Counted from the stretch's first letter, positions 33,915 to 43,036 are shown. The stretch: DNA of 64,000 bases from CAWKDG01 sp963848355 (GCA_963848355.1 CAWKDG010000012.1:310001-374000); one strand, 5' to 3'. The notes: generated from the letters alone by a model not told the origin. Numbers and translations: made by a program.

Positions 33915-35095
33915 CAGAAGTTCTTCGGGAGCCCGAGCTTGCGCCGGGCGATGATGTTCTTCTGGATCTCCGACGCCCCGCCGCCGATGGTGTCGATCAC
34001 CGTGTAGCGGTACGTGGACTCGGACCGTCCCTCCATGGGGGCGTCCGCCGTCTTCACCCGCAACTGCGCTCCGGGCCCGCCGATGTCCATCGACGCGCTG
34101 GCCAGGCGCTTGGACAACTCGGTGGCGTACAGCTTGTAGGCCGACGCCTCGGCCGTGGGGGCGGCGCCGCCCTTGGACGACGTGTGGACGAAGGCCAGAC
34201 CGAGGACCCGGGCCACCTCGGCCTGGGTGGCGAGCTGGGCGATCCGCTGACGGACGACGGGGTCGTCGCGTAGCGGCTTCCCGTCGCGCTCGGCGTGGGC
34301 CACGTAGTCGCACAGGACCTCGAGGCGCTGGGCGATGGGGGAAAAGGTGAACATCGTGAAACGTTCGAGGTCGAGCGCCTCGGAGATGTACTGGAATCCG
34401 TGGTGGAGCTCGCCGACCACGTAGTCGTCCGAGACCCAGACGTCGTCGAGATAGACCTCGTTGGTCCGTTCGTCCCCCATCGTCCAGATGGCCTTGACCG
34501 TGATCCCGGGGTCGTCGAGGGGGACGAGGAACAGGGTGATCCCGGCATGCTTGGGCGCTTCGGGGTCGGTCCGGGCCCCCACCCAGTACCACTCGGCGAA
34601 GTGGGCCGAGGTGGTCCACGTCTTCTGGCCGTTCAACCGCCAGCCGTCGCCGTCGCGGGTGGCCTTCAGCTGCATCGACGCCGCGTCGGAGCCGGCGTTG
34701 GGCTCCGAGTAGCCGACGGCGAACTCGACCTCGTTGCGCAGGATCTTCGGGAGGAACTCCTGCTTCAGCTTCTCGCTCCCGTGACGGATGATCGTCTTCC
34801 CGACGATGCCCACGCCCTTGCCGATCTGGGGGCCGCCCCGGCGGGCCAGCGCCTCGTTCAGGAGGTGCTCGTAGACGCCGTCACCCTCCTGGCCCCCGTA
34901 CTCCTTGGGCCAGGTGATCCCCAGCCACCCCTGCTCGCCCAACGTGGCCATGAAGGCCCGGCGGGCCGGGGTGTCGACGATCTGGGCCATGTTCTCCCGG
35001 GTGACGTCGAAGACCTCGGGATCGTCGTGCTCGTCGAGGAACCGTTCGACCTCCTCCACGAAGGCGAGCTGCTCGGGCGAGAACTCGAAGTCCAT
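33914..35095 (-). CDS. acyl-CoA dehydrogenase
   Basis: A 393-residue canonical ACAD. The flavin and substrate elements are GYSEPNAGSDAASMQL, RLNGQKTWTTSAHFAEWYW and VYLDDVWVSDDYVVGELHHG; the end GGGASEIQKNIIARRKLGLPKNF is standard. First gene of the operon: ATG 35095 has AGGAGG eight bases upstream and a palindromic operator 28 bases further up. It probably forms a heteromer with or complements the ACAD at 30526, which is at the other end of the operon. Confidence 0.93.
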   Translation of the reverse strand: MDFEFSPEQLAFVEEVERFLDEHDDPEVFDVTRENMAQIVDTPARRAFMATLGEQGWLGITWPKEYGGQEGDGVYEHLLNEALARRGGPQIGKGVGIVGKTIIRHGSEKLKQEFLPKILRNEVEFAVGYSEPNAGSDAASMQLKATRDGDGWRLNGQKTWTTSAHFAEWYWVGARTDPEAPKHAGITLFLVPLDDPGITVKAIWTMGDERTNEVYLDDVWVSDDYVVGELHHGFQYISEALDLERFTMFTFSPIAQRLEVLCDYVAHAERDGKPLRDDPVVRQRIAQLATQAEVARVLGLAFVHTSSKGGAAPTAEASAYKLYATELSKRLASASMDIGGPGAQLRVKTADAPMEGRSESTYRYTVIDTIGGGASEIQKNIIARRKLGLPKNF

Positions 35096-35122
35096 CGGTG
35101 GGTTCCTCCTGCCCCGTCGCCA

Positions 35123-35143
35123 TATCTGACTGGCCGTCAGATA
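35123..35143. promoter_or_regulatory. perfect palindrome upstream of the acyl-CoA operon, probable operator
   Basis: TATCTGAC (35123-35130) and GTCAGATA (35136-35143) are exact inverted copies around TGGCC, located 28 bases ahead of the first gene of the catabolic operon. The symmetry and location match TetR-type repressor operators of fatty-acid or steroid catabolism. No regulator gene is adjacent. Confidence 0.6.
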
Positions 35144-35164
35144 CCGGGCGCCATCATACGGGCG

Positions 35165-37527
35165 TCAGCTCTGGTTGCCCAACAGGGCGTAGGCCCGGCA
35201 CGGCTCGCCCCGCAGCGCCCCGCAGGCGGGGAGGCCGGGGGTGGGGACGATCCCGGGCACCTCGTTCACCACCAGCGACGAGCCGTCTCTCCCGCCGAGC
35301 GCCACCGTGTCGACGACCTTGTTGTGCGTCGCCGGGGTCTCGAACGTCCACGACGGCCGGTCGCCGCCGGGGGCCGAGATGACGATGCGCAACGCCGTCC
35401 CGGCCCGGAAGGCGTGGGCGATGGGGTCGACCGGGATGCGGACGAGGGTGAATTTCCCGGCCGGCAGGTTCTTCTTGTCCGAGGCCAGATAGGTGGGAAC
35501 CGGCTCGAGCGCCGTCGACGCCGACGTCAGGGTCCGGTTGGAGCTCCGGAGAAATCCCGAGGTGATGTACTCCTCCTGCCCCAGAGCCTCCTGGGGACAC
35601 ATGTCGGGGCCCTCACAGCCCGGGCGGACCTCGGTCACCGTCACCTGCAGGTCGGTGACCTTGGCCGTCGATTTGAGCATCAGGTCGAGGCTGGCGTCGC
35701 CGACGATCGTCGTGTCCTTGGTGAAGGCGGGGGTCTGGAAGGCGATGCCGTTGGCCGCCGGGACCGTCGTCCAGTCGTACGGGGGTTGGGCGGCCCAGGC
35801 GTTGGCCGTCGAGGACAGGTCATCGGCCGGGCGGACGGCCGGATTGGGGCGGAACGACGCCGTCGAGGTCGTCGCCGGTGCCCTCGTCCCGAGCGTGCCG
35901 TCGGGGCCCAGGCTGTAGTGGACGACGGTGCCCGGCCGGGGGCCACGACGCAGAACCCGGCCGAGAAGGTGGGCTGCAGGGCTCCGGGACCGAGGGACCC
36001 GCCGCCGTTGTCGAAGAGGACCCGGACCCGGGGGTCGGAGGCGGCGAAGGCCGCCCGGCCGCCGCCACCGATGGCTCGGTGGTGAAGCGGACGGCGGGCA
36101 CCGGGACCGACGGCGCCCCCCCGGTGAGTTCCGAATAGAGCGGCTGGGGCCAACGGCCGCCAGCGTCGGCGAGGCCGTCGGGACCTCGCCGGCCACGTAG
36201 ATGTCGAGGAACTCGAGCCACCGCGAGATGGTGTCGGGCCCGAGCGAATCGGTGTGGGTCCCGTTGTCCATCGTCACGTAGACGTTCTTGTCACCCTTCA
36301 GGGCGGTGATGAGCGCCGGCCACTGCGGCCCCACCTGCTCGTCCTGCGAGGGAACCGACGAGGAAGACGGGGACCTTGATCTTCGTGGCCCAGATCGACC
36401 GGCGACCGCCGGTCGAACAGAGCCGGGTTCCGGGCCAGTCCGGGACCGACCAGCGTCTCGAGGCCCTCGGCCTGGAGATGCAACCGTTGATTGGCCAGGC
36501 AGGTCTTGTCGCCGGCGGCGATCTCGGCCTTGGCCCACGTCTGGCCCCCCTGCGGAGCCGGTTCGGCGTCGGAGATGCGCTGGGCGATCCAGCTCTTGGC
36601 GAACCCGTCGTTGTAGATCCCTCCGGGGTAGCCGGTGGAGAAGAGGTCGTCGGTCGGGCTCAGGGGGGCGATGGCGGCCAGGTCGGGAGGGTCGGTGCCG
36701 GCCACCGGGAACTGCGAGAGCCCCGAGTACGAGATCCCGACCAGGCCGACCTTGTGGTGGAGCACCCAGGGTTGGGCCCCGACGGCCTGGACGATGTCGT
36801 AGCCGTCGTAGTCGGACGGGTAGCCGAGGAGGTCGAAGGCCCCACCCGAGCACCCCGTTCCCCGCATCTGGACGCTCACGGCCACGAACCCGAGCAGCGG
36901 CGCGAGGAGGGCGCCGACCACGGTGGAACTGTCGGGGAGCAGCGGGTCGTTCGACGGTGCCTTGCCCTCCTCGGCGTTGATCAGGCTGTGGGGTGCGGCC
37001 GTCTGGTAGCCCGAGTACTCGATCACCGTGGGGAAGGGACCGTCGGCCAGGGTCTTGCCCGGCGGCAGGCGGACGGTGGCGGCGATCAGGATCCCGTCGC
37101 GCATCTTCACGTAGTTGAGCCCGGCGTGGAGGTGCTGCGACGCATAGAACGACGGGGGCGGTGTCGAGTCGGTGGTGGACAGGACCGAGAAGCGGGGCGT
37201 GGCCCGCACCGACGCTCCCTTCCCCTCCTCGAAACGGAATCCGGGCCCGGGGACGAGGTTGCGGACGATCAGGCTGCCGAGCCGGTCGACCACGCCCGAG
37301 CCGACCGACGACCCCGAACCGTTCACCAGCGTCAGGTGGGTCCGCGGCGGCGCGCCCACCACGTAGGCCTCGTCGATCGACCCGTGGCCACGAAACGACG
37401 TCAGCGGGACCGAGGCCCCGGCCGTCCCCGCCCCCGGCACCGCCACGGCCGTGGCCGTCACCGCCACCATGACCACGGCGCCGACGAGCCATCTCGTCGC
37501 CGCCGAGCTGCACGGGTCCTTCGCCAC
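35165..37527 (-). pseudogene. S15/X-Pro dipeptidyl-peptidase-like secreted hydrolase, five frame breaks
   Basis: An exported serine hydrolase (CocE/NonD type). It starts MAKDPCSSAATRWLVGAVVM with a signal peptide; the catalytic serine is in VGISYSGLSQF; the histidine is in MDNGTHTDSLG; and a C-terminal jelly-roll domain ends the gene. The frame changes at about 36384 and 36347 (one extra base each), and at about 36143, 36059 and 35937 (one base missing each, in C/G runs). With these repaired, about 785 continuous residues result. Clean conservation either side of each break argues for sequencing errors, so the gene may be intact in the organism. Confidence 0.8.
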
Positions 37528-37596
37528 CGGACCACCCCCGTCGTCGTCGGCACCTGCGTGACCTCGGTGGCCCGCGGCGACAGGGTAGCTGCGCCA

Positions 37597-38148
37597 CTAC
37601 CCGGTGGAGAGGGCGAGGCGCATCACGACCCGGCGGTCGACGTCGAGGCCGAGATCGCCGTCGCCCTCGACGAGGGCGCGCATCGCCGGCGTCCACCGCC
37701 CCTCGGGGACCACCACGAAGCCCAGGTGCTCGTAGAGGGGCCGGTTCCAAGAGACGTCGGAGAAGGTCCGCAACGTGACGGCCGTCATGGCCTGCTCCCG
37801 GGCCCACCGGCGGACGGAGTCGACCAGGCGCCCACCGACGCCCCGGCCCTGGAAAGCCAGGCGTACCGACAGCTGGGCCAGGTGGGCGTCCCCGTCGAGC
37901 GGCTCGGCCAGGGCGAAGCCGATGATCGTGCCATCATCCGACGCCCGTCGGCGCCTCGTGCCCACCCCGGCGGACGCCACCCAGAGCCGGCCGTCGGCTC
38001 GGCCCACGTCCAAGGTCGACGGCGTCAGGGTGTCGTCGAACCCGACCGGGACCCCGTCGTATCCGGCGTACCGGCGGTCGCCGTCGCGCTCGACGTCACC
38101 GAGCAGGGCGATCTCGTCGGCCAGGGCCGGCCGGATGACGACGTCCAC
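37597..38148 (-). CDS. GNAT-family N-acetyltransferase
   Basis: A 183-residue GNAT protein. VVIRPALADEIALLGDVERD starts the fold; LSVRLAFQGRGVGGRLVDSV holds the acetyl-CoA loop (Q/RxxGxG/A); NRPLYEHLGFVVV ends it. Acceptor unknown. Convergent gene spacing is small: the S15 gene start is 69 bases away and divergent DUF1543 begins 39 bases upstream. Confidence 0.85.
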   Translation of the reverse strand: MDVVIRPALADEIALLGDVERDGDRRYAGYDGVPVGFDDTLTPSTLDVGRADGRLWVASAGVGTRRRRASDDGTIIGFALAEPLDGDAHLAQLSVRLAFQGRGVGGRLVDSVRRWAREQAMTAVTLRTFSDVSWNRPLYEHLGFVVVPEGRWTPAMRALVEGDGDLGLDVDRRVVMRLALSTG

Positions 38149-38187
38149 GCCCCGACAGTACGGTCAGGACCCGACGAGGAGGCGGTG

Positions 38188-38497
38188 GTGGCCGATACCG
38201 AGCATTCCGACGACGGTGACCCTCGGCTCTTCGCCGTCTATCTCGGGGGCGATCCCGCTCCCGGGCGCCTGGGCGAGGATCACGAGGTCGTCTTCGTCGT
38301 CACCTCCGATCCCGGCACGGCCCGGCGCGGCGGCGCGGGCCAAGTGGACGGGGTCCGACCCGAAGCCGCACGTCGACATGGTCCAGGAGCTCGACGCCGT
38401 CGACGGCTACGAGGTCTCGCTCACCCACACCGGGCGGGTCAGCACCACACGGGCCGATCCGACCTACGAACCCACCCCGCCCGACGTCACCCCCTGA
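38188..38497 (+). CDS. DUF1543-family protein, reading frame broken once
   Basis: A short protein of about 100 residues. RLFAVYLGGDPAPGRLGEDH and EVVFVV are in one frame; KWTGSDPKPHVDMVQELDAV and DGYEVSLTHT continue in the next frame, giving the DUF1543 pattern (start with LxxxYLGG, middle HEVxFVV, end VDGYEV). One extra base between about 38324 and 38338, in a C/G-rich run, explains the break. GTG 38188 has AGGAGG at 38176-38181. Function unknown. Confidence 0.75.
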
Positions 38498-38507
38498 CGG
38501 GCGTCAG
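38494..38507. promoter_or_regulatory. CTGAC-GGGC-GTCAG palindrome
   Basis: Perfect 5-base arms around GGGC, beginning at the DUF1543 stop and ending 12 bases before the thioesterase ATG. It shares the CTGAC...GTCAG core with the operator at 35123 but has a 4-base rather than 5-base spacer. It could be an operator or simply a short hairpin. Confidence 0.35.
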
Positions 38508-38519
38508 AGACGTTTGTCG

Positions 38520-39347
38520 ATGTCCGTGGACGACGCTCTGTTCCGCCCCGACGGCGACCGATGGGTCCCGACCGACTTCGCCCGTGGGCCGTGGTCACCC
38601 GACGCGCTCCACGGCGGGCCGGTGGCGGCGCTGATCGGCCGGGCCGTCGAGGCCTGCCCGGCCGTTCAGCCGATGCACGTGGCCCGATTGACGGTGGAGC
38701 TGCTGCGCCCCGTCCCCGTCGTCCCCCTGACCGTCACGACGACGGTGGCGCGTCCGGGCCGCAACGTCCAGCTGATCGACGTCCGCGTCTCTTCGACGGA
38801 GCACGATGTGGCCTGGGGCCGCGCCCTGCGGATCCGCCGGTTGGCCGACGGCTCCGCCGCCTCCGCCGGCCTCGCCGACGTCACCGCGGCCGGGCCCGTT
38901 CCCGGTCGGGATCCCGGCGCCCCACCCGGCCCCGACGACGGACACCATTCACCCGAACCGGTCCAGGGCTACACCGCCTTCCACTCCCACGGTGCCGAGC
39001 TGCGCTTCGTGGTCGGCGAGTTCGGTCGCCGGGGGCCCGCCACCGTGTGGGTCCGTCTGGCTGTCCCCGTCGTGGCCGGCGAAGAGCCCTCGCCGCTCGA
39101 GCGCATGGCGGCGGCGTGCGATTTCGGCAACGGCGTCAGCTCCCTGTTCGACTTCCAGAGTTACCTCTTCATCAACCCCGACCTCTCGGTCTTCATGCAC
39201 CGTCCCGCTCTCGGCCCGTGGGTCTGCATCGACGCCCGCTCCATACTCGGGACGCCCGGGGTCGGGCTGGCCCAGTGCGCGCTCTGGGACGTCCACGGAC
39301 CCCTCGGGACGTCGGTGCAGAACCTCCTCGTCGAGAGACGGAGCTGA
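38520..39347 (+). CDS. acyl-CoA thioesterase II-like protein
   Basis: A 275-residue double-hotdog thioesterase. HGGPVAALIGRAVEAC, HVARLTVELLRPVPVVPLTV and NVQLIDVRVSSTEHDVAWGR are the first hotdog; DFGNGVSSLFDFQSYLFINP and LVERRS end the second. It hydrolyses acyl-CoA in the cytoplasm; the substrate is not evident. ATG 38520 is chosen over TTG 38514. It converges with the methyltransferase gene, stops 11 bases apart. Confidence 0.85.
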   Translation: MSVDDALFRPDGDRWVPTDFARGPWSPDALHGGPVAALIGRAVEACPAVQPMHVARLTVELLRPVPVVPLTVTTTVARPGRNVQLIDVRVSSTEHDVAWGRALRIRRLADGSAASAGLADVTAAGPVPGRDPGAPPGPDDGHHSPEPVQGYTAFHSHGAELRFVVGEFGRRGPATVWVRLAVPVVAGEEPSPLERMAAACDFGNGVSSLFDFQSYLFINPDLSVFMHRPALGPWVCIDARSILGTPGVGLAQCALWDVHGPLGTSVQNLLVERRS

Positions 39348-39358
39348 ACAGACCGTCG

Positions 39359-39955
39359 TCAGGCGCGATCGGCGACCAGCACGGCCAGGTCGCCGCACTG
39401 CCAGGCCACGCCGGTCTCGAAGCCGGCGTCGCCCAGCCAACGGAGCTGGTCCTCGACGGTGTCGGGCAGGTCGTATTCGGCGTCGACGGGCGTCACGGCG
39501 TCGGCCGGCTGGTCGGGCACCACCACGTCGCCGAGCACGAAGCGCCCCCCGGCCGTCATCAACGAGTGGACCCGCCCGAACAGTTCCGCCTTGGCCGCTG
39601 CGTCGAGGTGGTGCACGGCCAGAGCGGACACCACCAGCTCGAAGGGTCCGGCCGGCAGCGGGTCCTGGAGTCGGCTCACCCTCAGCTCCACCCGCGACGC
39701 CGGAAGCGTCCGGCGGGCCATGGTCAGCATCTCGTCGCTCTCGTCCACCCCGACCAGGAAGACGTCCTCGTGCAGAGCCAGGACACGGCCGGCGGTCTCC
39801 CCCGTCCCCGTACCCAGGTCGAGGACGCGCCGTGCCACCACCGGGCGCGTGGCCTCGGCCACGGCGTCCTGGAGCTCCTCGTAGGCCGGGACCTCGGTTC
39901 TCATCAGGGCGCGGTAGGTCGCCGGGTCCCAGTGGAACTGCGCCATGCCGGCCAT
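39359..39955 (-). CDS. class I SAM-dependent methyltransferase
   Basis: A 198-residue methyltransferase with SAM motif VLDLGTGTGETAGRVL, acidic motif FLVGVDESDEMLTMARRTL and ELVVSALAVHHLDAAAKAEL. Similar to UbiE/SmtA-type small-molecule enzymes. Target unknown. Divergent from the epimerase across a 108-base gap filled with repeats. Confidence 0.85.
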   Translation of the reverse strand: MAGMAQFHWDPATYRALMRTEVPAYEELQDAVAEATRPVVARRVLDLGTGTGETAGRVLALHEDVFLVGVDESDEMLTMARRTLPASRVELRVSRLQDPLPAGPFELVVSALAVHHLDAAAKAELFGRVHSLMTAGGRFVLGDVVVPDQPADAVTPVDAEYDLPDTVEDQLRWLGDAGFETGVAWQCGDLAVLVADRA

Positions 39956-39976
39956 TGTCCCTCGCCCGTGCCCCGG

Positions 39977-40041
39977 CGGCCGTCACCGCCGGCGGCCAGT
40001 CACCGCCGGCGGTCAGTGATACCAGCGGTCAGCGATGCCGG
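39977..40041. repeat. four degenerate 16-17-base tandem repeats in divergent promoter gap
   Basis: Units begin CGGCCGTCACCGCCGG (39977), CGGCCAGTCACCGCCGG (39993), CGGTCAGTGATACCAG (40010) and CGGTCAGCGATGCCGG (40026), so copies diverge stepwise. They fill most of the space between two divergent genes. They may be protein-binding sites or slippage expansion. Confidence 0.6.
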
Positions 40042-40063
40042 CGGAAGGCTTAGGCTCACCGGG

Positions 40064-40987
40064 ATGGGAGCCGAACCGCTGCGGGGAGCGAAGGTGGTGG
40101 TGACCGGGGTCACCGGTCAGGTGGGCGAGCCGGTGGCCCGCGCGCTGGCCCGGGACAACGAGGTCTACGGAGCCGCCCGCTTCCACGACGAGGCCGCCCG
40201 CCAGCGGCTCGAGGCCGCCGGCGTGCACTGCGTGGCCATCGACCTCGCCACCGGCGACGTCGGCGCCCTCCCGGCGGACGCCGACCACGTCCTCAACTTC
40301 GCCGTCACCAAGACGAACGACTGGGACGTCGATCTCCAGGCCAACAGCGGCGGTCTCGCCTGGCTCATGGAGCACCACCAGAAGGCGCGGTCGTTCCTCC
40401 ACTGCTCGTCGACGGGGATCTACAAACCCATGGGTCACCACGTCTTCACCGAGACCGATCCGCTGGGCGACAACCACGGGGTCTGGCCGTTCCTGCGGAC
40501 CTACAGCATCTCCAAGATCGCGGCCGAGACCACGGCCCGGTGGGCCGCGCAGCGCTTCGCCCTCCCCACCACCATCGCCCGCCTCTCCGTCCCCTACGGG
40601 GACGGCGGCGGGTGGCCCGCCATCCACCTCGAGATGATGATCAACGGCTCGGACGTCCCCGTCCACGTCGACGCCCCCAGCATCTACCACCCCCTGCACG
40701 AGGACGACATCGTCGGCATGGTCCCCGGCCTTCTCGGCGCCGCCTCGGTGCCGGCCACCGTCGTGAACTGGGGCGGCGACGAGGCGGCCAGCATCGAGGA
40801 GTGGTGCGGCTACCTCTCTGAGCTCACCGGGGTCCCGGTGACCTTCGCCCCCACCACCGACACCATCGACAGCGTCGACATCGACCTCACCACGATGCAC
40901 GAGCTGGTGGGCCCCACCACGGTCCGCTGGAAGGACGGGATGAAGCGGATGGTCCGCGCCCGCCACCCCGAGCTGATGGCGGACTAA
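40064..40987 (+). CDS. NAD-dependent epimerase/dehydratase family protein
   Basis: A 307-residue SDR. The cofactor loop is VVTGVTGQVGEPVARAL; FLHCSSTGIY carries the catalytic serine; YSISKIAAE is the YxxxK pair; VVNWGGDEAASIEEWCGYL is in the C-terminal substrate domain. Substrate may be a nucleotide sugar or a small carbonyl. It converges with the G1 peptidase gene (5 bases between stops). Confidence 0.88.
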   Translation: MGAEPLRGAKVVVTGVTGQVGEPVARALARDNEVYGAARFHDEAARQRLEAAGVHCVAIDLATGDVGALPADADHVLNFAVTKTNDWDVDLQANSGGLAWLMEHHQKARSFLHCSSTGIYKPMGHHVFTETDPLGDNHGVWPFLRTYSISKIAAETTARWAAQRFALPTTIARLSVPYGDGGGWPAIHLEMMINGSDVPVHVDAPSIYHPLHEDDIVGMVPGLLGAASVPATVVNWGGDEAASIEEWCGYLSELTGVPVTFAPTTDTIDSVDIDLTTMHELVGPTTVRWKDGMKRMVRARHPELMAD

Positions 40988-40992
40988 ACGGG

Positions 40993-41898
40993 TCAGACGG
41001 TGGGCGCCGGCGGTGCCACGTCACCGTCGGCCACGGTGAAGCCGTCGGAGTCGATGTTCGGGTCCGACGGCGTGGCGATGACCGTCGTTTCGTCGTCGGC
41101 CGTCATGGCGATGTCCCACAAGGTCGTCTTGGGCTGGCCGGGGTCGGGCAGGGCGCTGGTGAGGAGGGGCAGCGTGACCGGGGTCTTTCCCGGCGGGGTT
41201 TCGCTGAACGACCCGGGGTCGAAGGTGACGGCCGAGGTCTGGGCCAACGTGGCGAGGTCGGTGAAGGCGTCACACGACCCCTTGATGCACGGGCGCTCGT
41301 GGATGGCCTCGGCGCTCATGCCCTTCGATAGGTAGCTGACGGTGCGGACCCCGCTCAGGCCGGTCGTCACGTCGTCCACCGTCATCGTCCACACGTTCAC
41401 GGCCGTCTCCTGGACGGTGACGGTGACGACGTCCCCGGCGGAGATGACGAGATCCAGCGGATCCTCGGCCTGGGGCAGGATCTCGGTCCAGGCTCCGTAG
41501 TGCACCGTGGTCTTCTTGCCCTTCTTCTTCACGACAGTCTGGAAGCCGGCCTGGACCAGGGTCGGGTCGCTCGGGAAGAAACCTCCGATGCCCACCCAGT
41601 CGGCGGCGTACTGACGACCGGCGGTTGACGCCGTCACGGTGGGCACGACGAAGGTGTCGGTGACCTCGGTGAACGTGTGTCGAGCCGCCGCCTGCGCGTA
41701 GCCCGACCAGTTGACCGACTCGCACGGATTCGCACAGGGCTGACCCGACGAACTGGGAGCCCGTCCCGCCCGTATCAGGTGCGCGTTGACGACGGTCGCT
41801 CCTCCGGACGTGCCGGCGGCCGACGTCCCGCCCGCCACCACGGCGACGGTCGAGCACGACACCACGGCGGACGCCGTCCACAGCACCAGGCGCTTCAC
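40993..41898 (-). CDS. secreted G1 (eqolisin) family peptidase
   Basis: A 301-residue exported protein. A signal peptide (about 1-28, MKRLVLWTASAVVSCSTVAV) and propeptide precede a beta-sandwich: ESVNWSGYAQAA, TFVVPTVTAS, AADWVGIGGF and LVQAGFQ, the last holding the candidate glutamine, then the later AEAIHERP with the candidate glutamate. The Gln/Glu pair defines this acid protease family, known mainly from fungi, with scattered bacterial members. It should act outside the cell in acid conditions. Stand-alone gene. Confidence 0.82.
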   Translation of the reverse strand: MKRLVLWTASAVVSCSTVAVVAGGTSAAGTSGGATVVNAHLIRAGRAPSSSGQPCANPCESVNWSGYAQAAARHTFTEVTDTFVVPTVTASTAGRQYAADWVGIGGFFPSDPTLVQAGFQTVVKKKGKKTTVHYGAWTEILPQAEDPLDLVISAGDVVTVTVQETAVNVWTMTVDDVTTGLSGVRTVSYLSKGMSAEAIHERPCIKGSCDAFTDLATLAQTSAVTFDPGSFSETPPGKTPVTLPLLTSALPDPGQPKTTLWDIAMTADDETTVIATPSDPNIDSDGFTVADGDVAPPAPTV

Positions 41899-42039
41899 GA
41901 ACAGACCCCCCGAATGTGTGAGTCCCCGCTTCAGCCCTGTCGACGACCCGGCAACGAGGGGGAACTATCCAAGGCGAAGGTACAGGAAGGTGATCAACCG
42001 CTCATCAACCGACCCTCAACGATTGCCGCCGGGAGCCGG

Positions 42040-42441
42040 TCACAGCTCCTCCAGTCGGTCATCGGGGTCGTAGTAGAGCTCCTGTTCACAGATCAGCCCC
42101 TGGTGGTAGCGATAGCGCACGACATAGACCGAGCGCAGGCGCCGATCGCCGGCGTCGAAATCGAAGAGGATGCGGGTGTAGGCGCTGTCGTCGGCGATGA
42201 CGGCCCGCTCATCGAGCGCGTAGTGGATGTTCTGCACACCCGTGATCGTGAGTTGCACGAACTCGAGGGTCCGGTCACGACCGTCGATGCGCCGTGGCCA
42301 TCCGAAGAGCCGCGTCGTCGGGCTCCGATAGACGACGTCGCGGTGGTAGAGGTGGGAGGCGCGGGCGACCTGACCGGCTCCGAAGGCGGCGGCGAACACC
42401 TTCTCCTGACCGTCGACGTCGGCGACGGTGATCGGGCCCAC
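42040..42441 (-). CDS. SnoaL/NTF2-like fold protein
   Basis: A 133-residue single-domain protein. FAAAFGAGQVARASHLYHRD is the N-terminal helix region, and ALDERAVIADDSAYTRILFD with SVYVVRYRYHQGLICEQELY the cone-shaped sheet of SnoaL/NTF2-like proteins. Catalytic or binding function unknown. It lies 4 bases after the signal peptidase stop on the same strand. Confidence 0.72.
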   Translation of the reverse strand: MGPITVADVDGQEKVFAAAFGAGQVARASHLYHRDVVYRSPTTRLFGWPRRIDGRDRTLEFVQLTITGVQNIHYALDERAVIADDSAYTRILFDFDAGDRRLRSVYVVRYRYHQGLICEQELYYDPDDRLEEL

Positions 42442-42445
42442 GAGG

Positions 42446-43036
42446 TCAGAGCAGGTGGATCCGGGACAGGGGCCAGAAACCGAAGACGGCGCGTCCCACG
42501 ATGAGCGACTCGCTCACCGGCCCGTAGTCGCGACTGTCGTCGGACAACCCCCGGTTGTCCCCCATCACGAAGATGTGCCCGGCGGGGATCTTCTGCGTCT
42601 TGATCGGTGGCCCCGGATCGGCGCGGGCGCTGGCGGTCAACCAGGGCTGATCGATGACCTTGCCGTTGATCAGGACCTCACCGTGCGGACCGGACGAGAT
42701 CGTCTCTCCGGGCAGGCCGATGACGCGCTTGACCAGATCGTTGACCATCAGGATCGGTACCTCCTTGGGCGGGGTGGCGAAGACCACGACGTCGCCCCGG
42801 TGCACCGGGTGCAGGTGGTAACTGAGTTTGTCCACCAGGATCCGGTCACCGACCATCAGAGTGGGGATCATCGACCCGGACGGGATCGAATACGTCTGAA
42901 CGACGAACGTGCGCAGCACCACGGCCAGGCCGACCGCCACCGCCAGGACGAGGACCCACTCGAGGATCCACCGACGTCGGCCGGGTTTCTTCGCGTGCCT
43001 CGGTGTGCTCACACGCTCCTCGAGGTCACGGGCCAC
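42446..43036 (-). CDS. lepB: signal peptidase I
   Basis: A 196-residue type I signal peptidase. One N-terminal helix (WILEWVLVLAVAVGLAVVL) anchors it; the catalytic serine is in SIPSGSMIPTL and the lysine in LVKRVIGLPGE; GHIFVMGDNRGLSDDSRDYG is the conserved box E. It removes signal peptides of exported proteins on the outer face. It forms an apparent operon with the SnoaL-like gene. More than one lepB is usual in actinobacteria, so this need not be the only one. Confidence 0.95.
   Translation of the reverse strand: MARDLEERVSTPRHAKKPGRRRWILEWVLVLAVAVGLAVVLRTFVVQTYSIPSGSMIPTLMVGDRILVDKLSYHLHPVHRGDVVVFATPPKEVPILMVNDLVKRVIGLPGETISSGPHGEVLINGKVIDQPWLTASARADPGPPIKTQKIPAGHIFVMGDNRGLSDDSRDYGPVSESLIVGRAVFGFWPLSRIHLL

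Noticed and set aside
38561..40987. 808-codon plus-strand open frame
   Set aside because: The front two thirds overlap the thioesterase and antisense methyltransferase; only the part from 40064 reads as a protein (epimerase).
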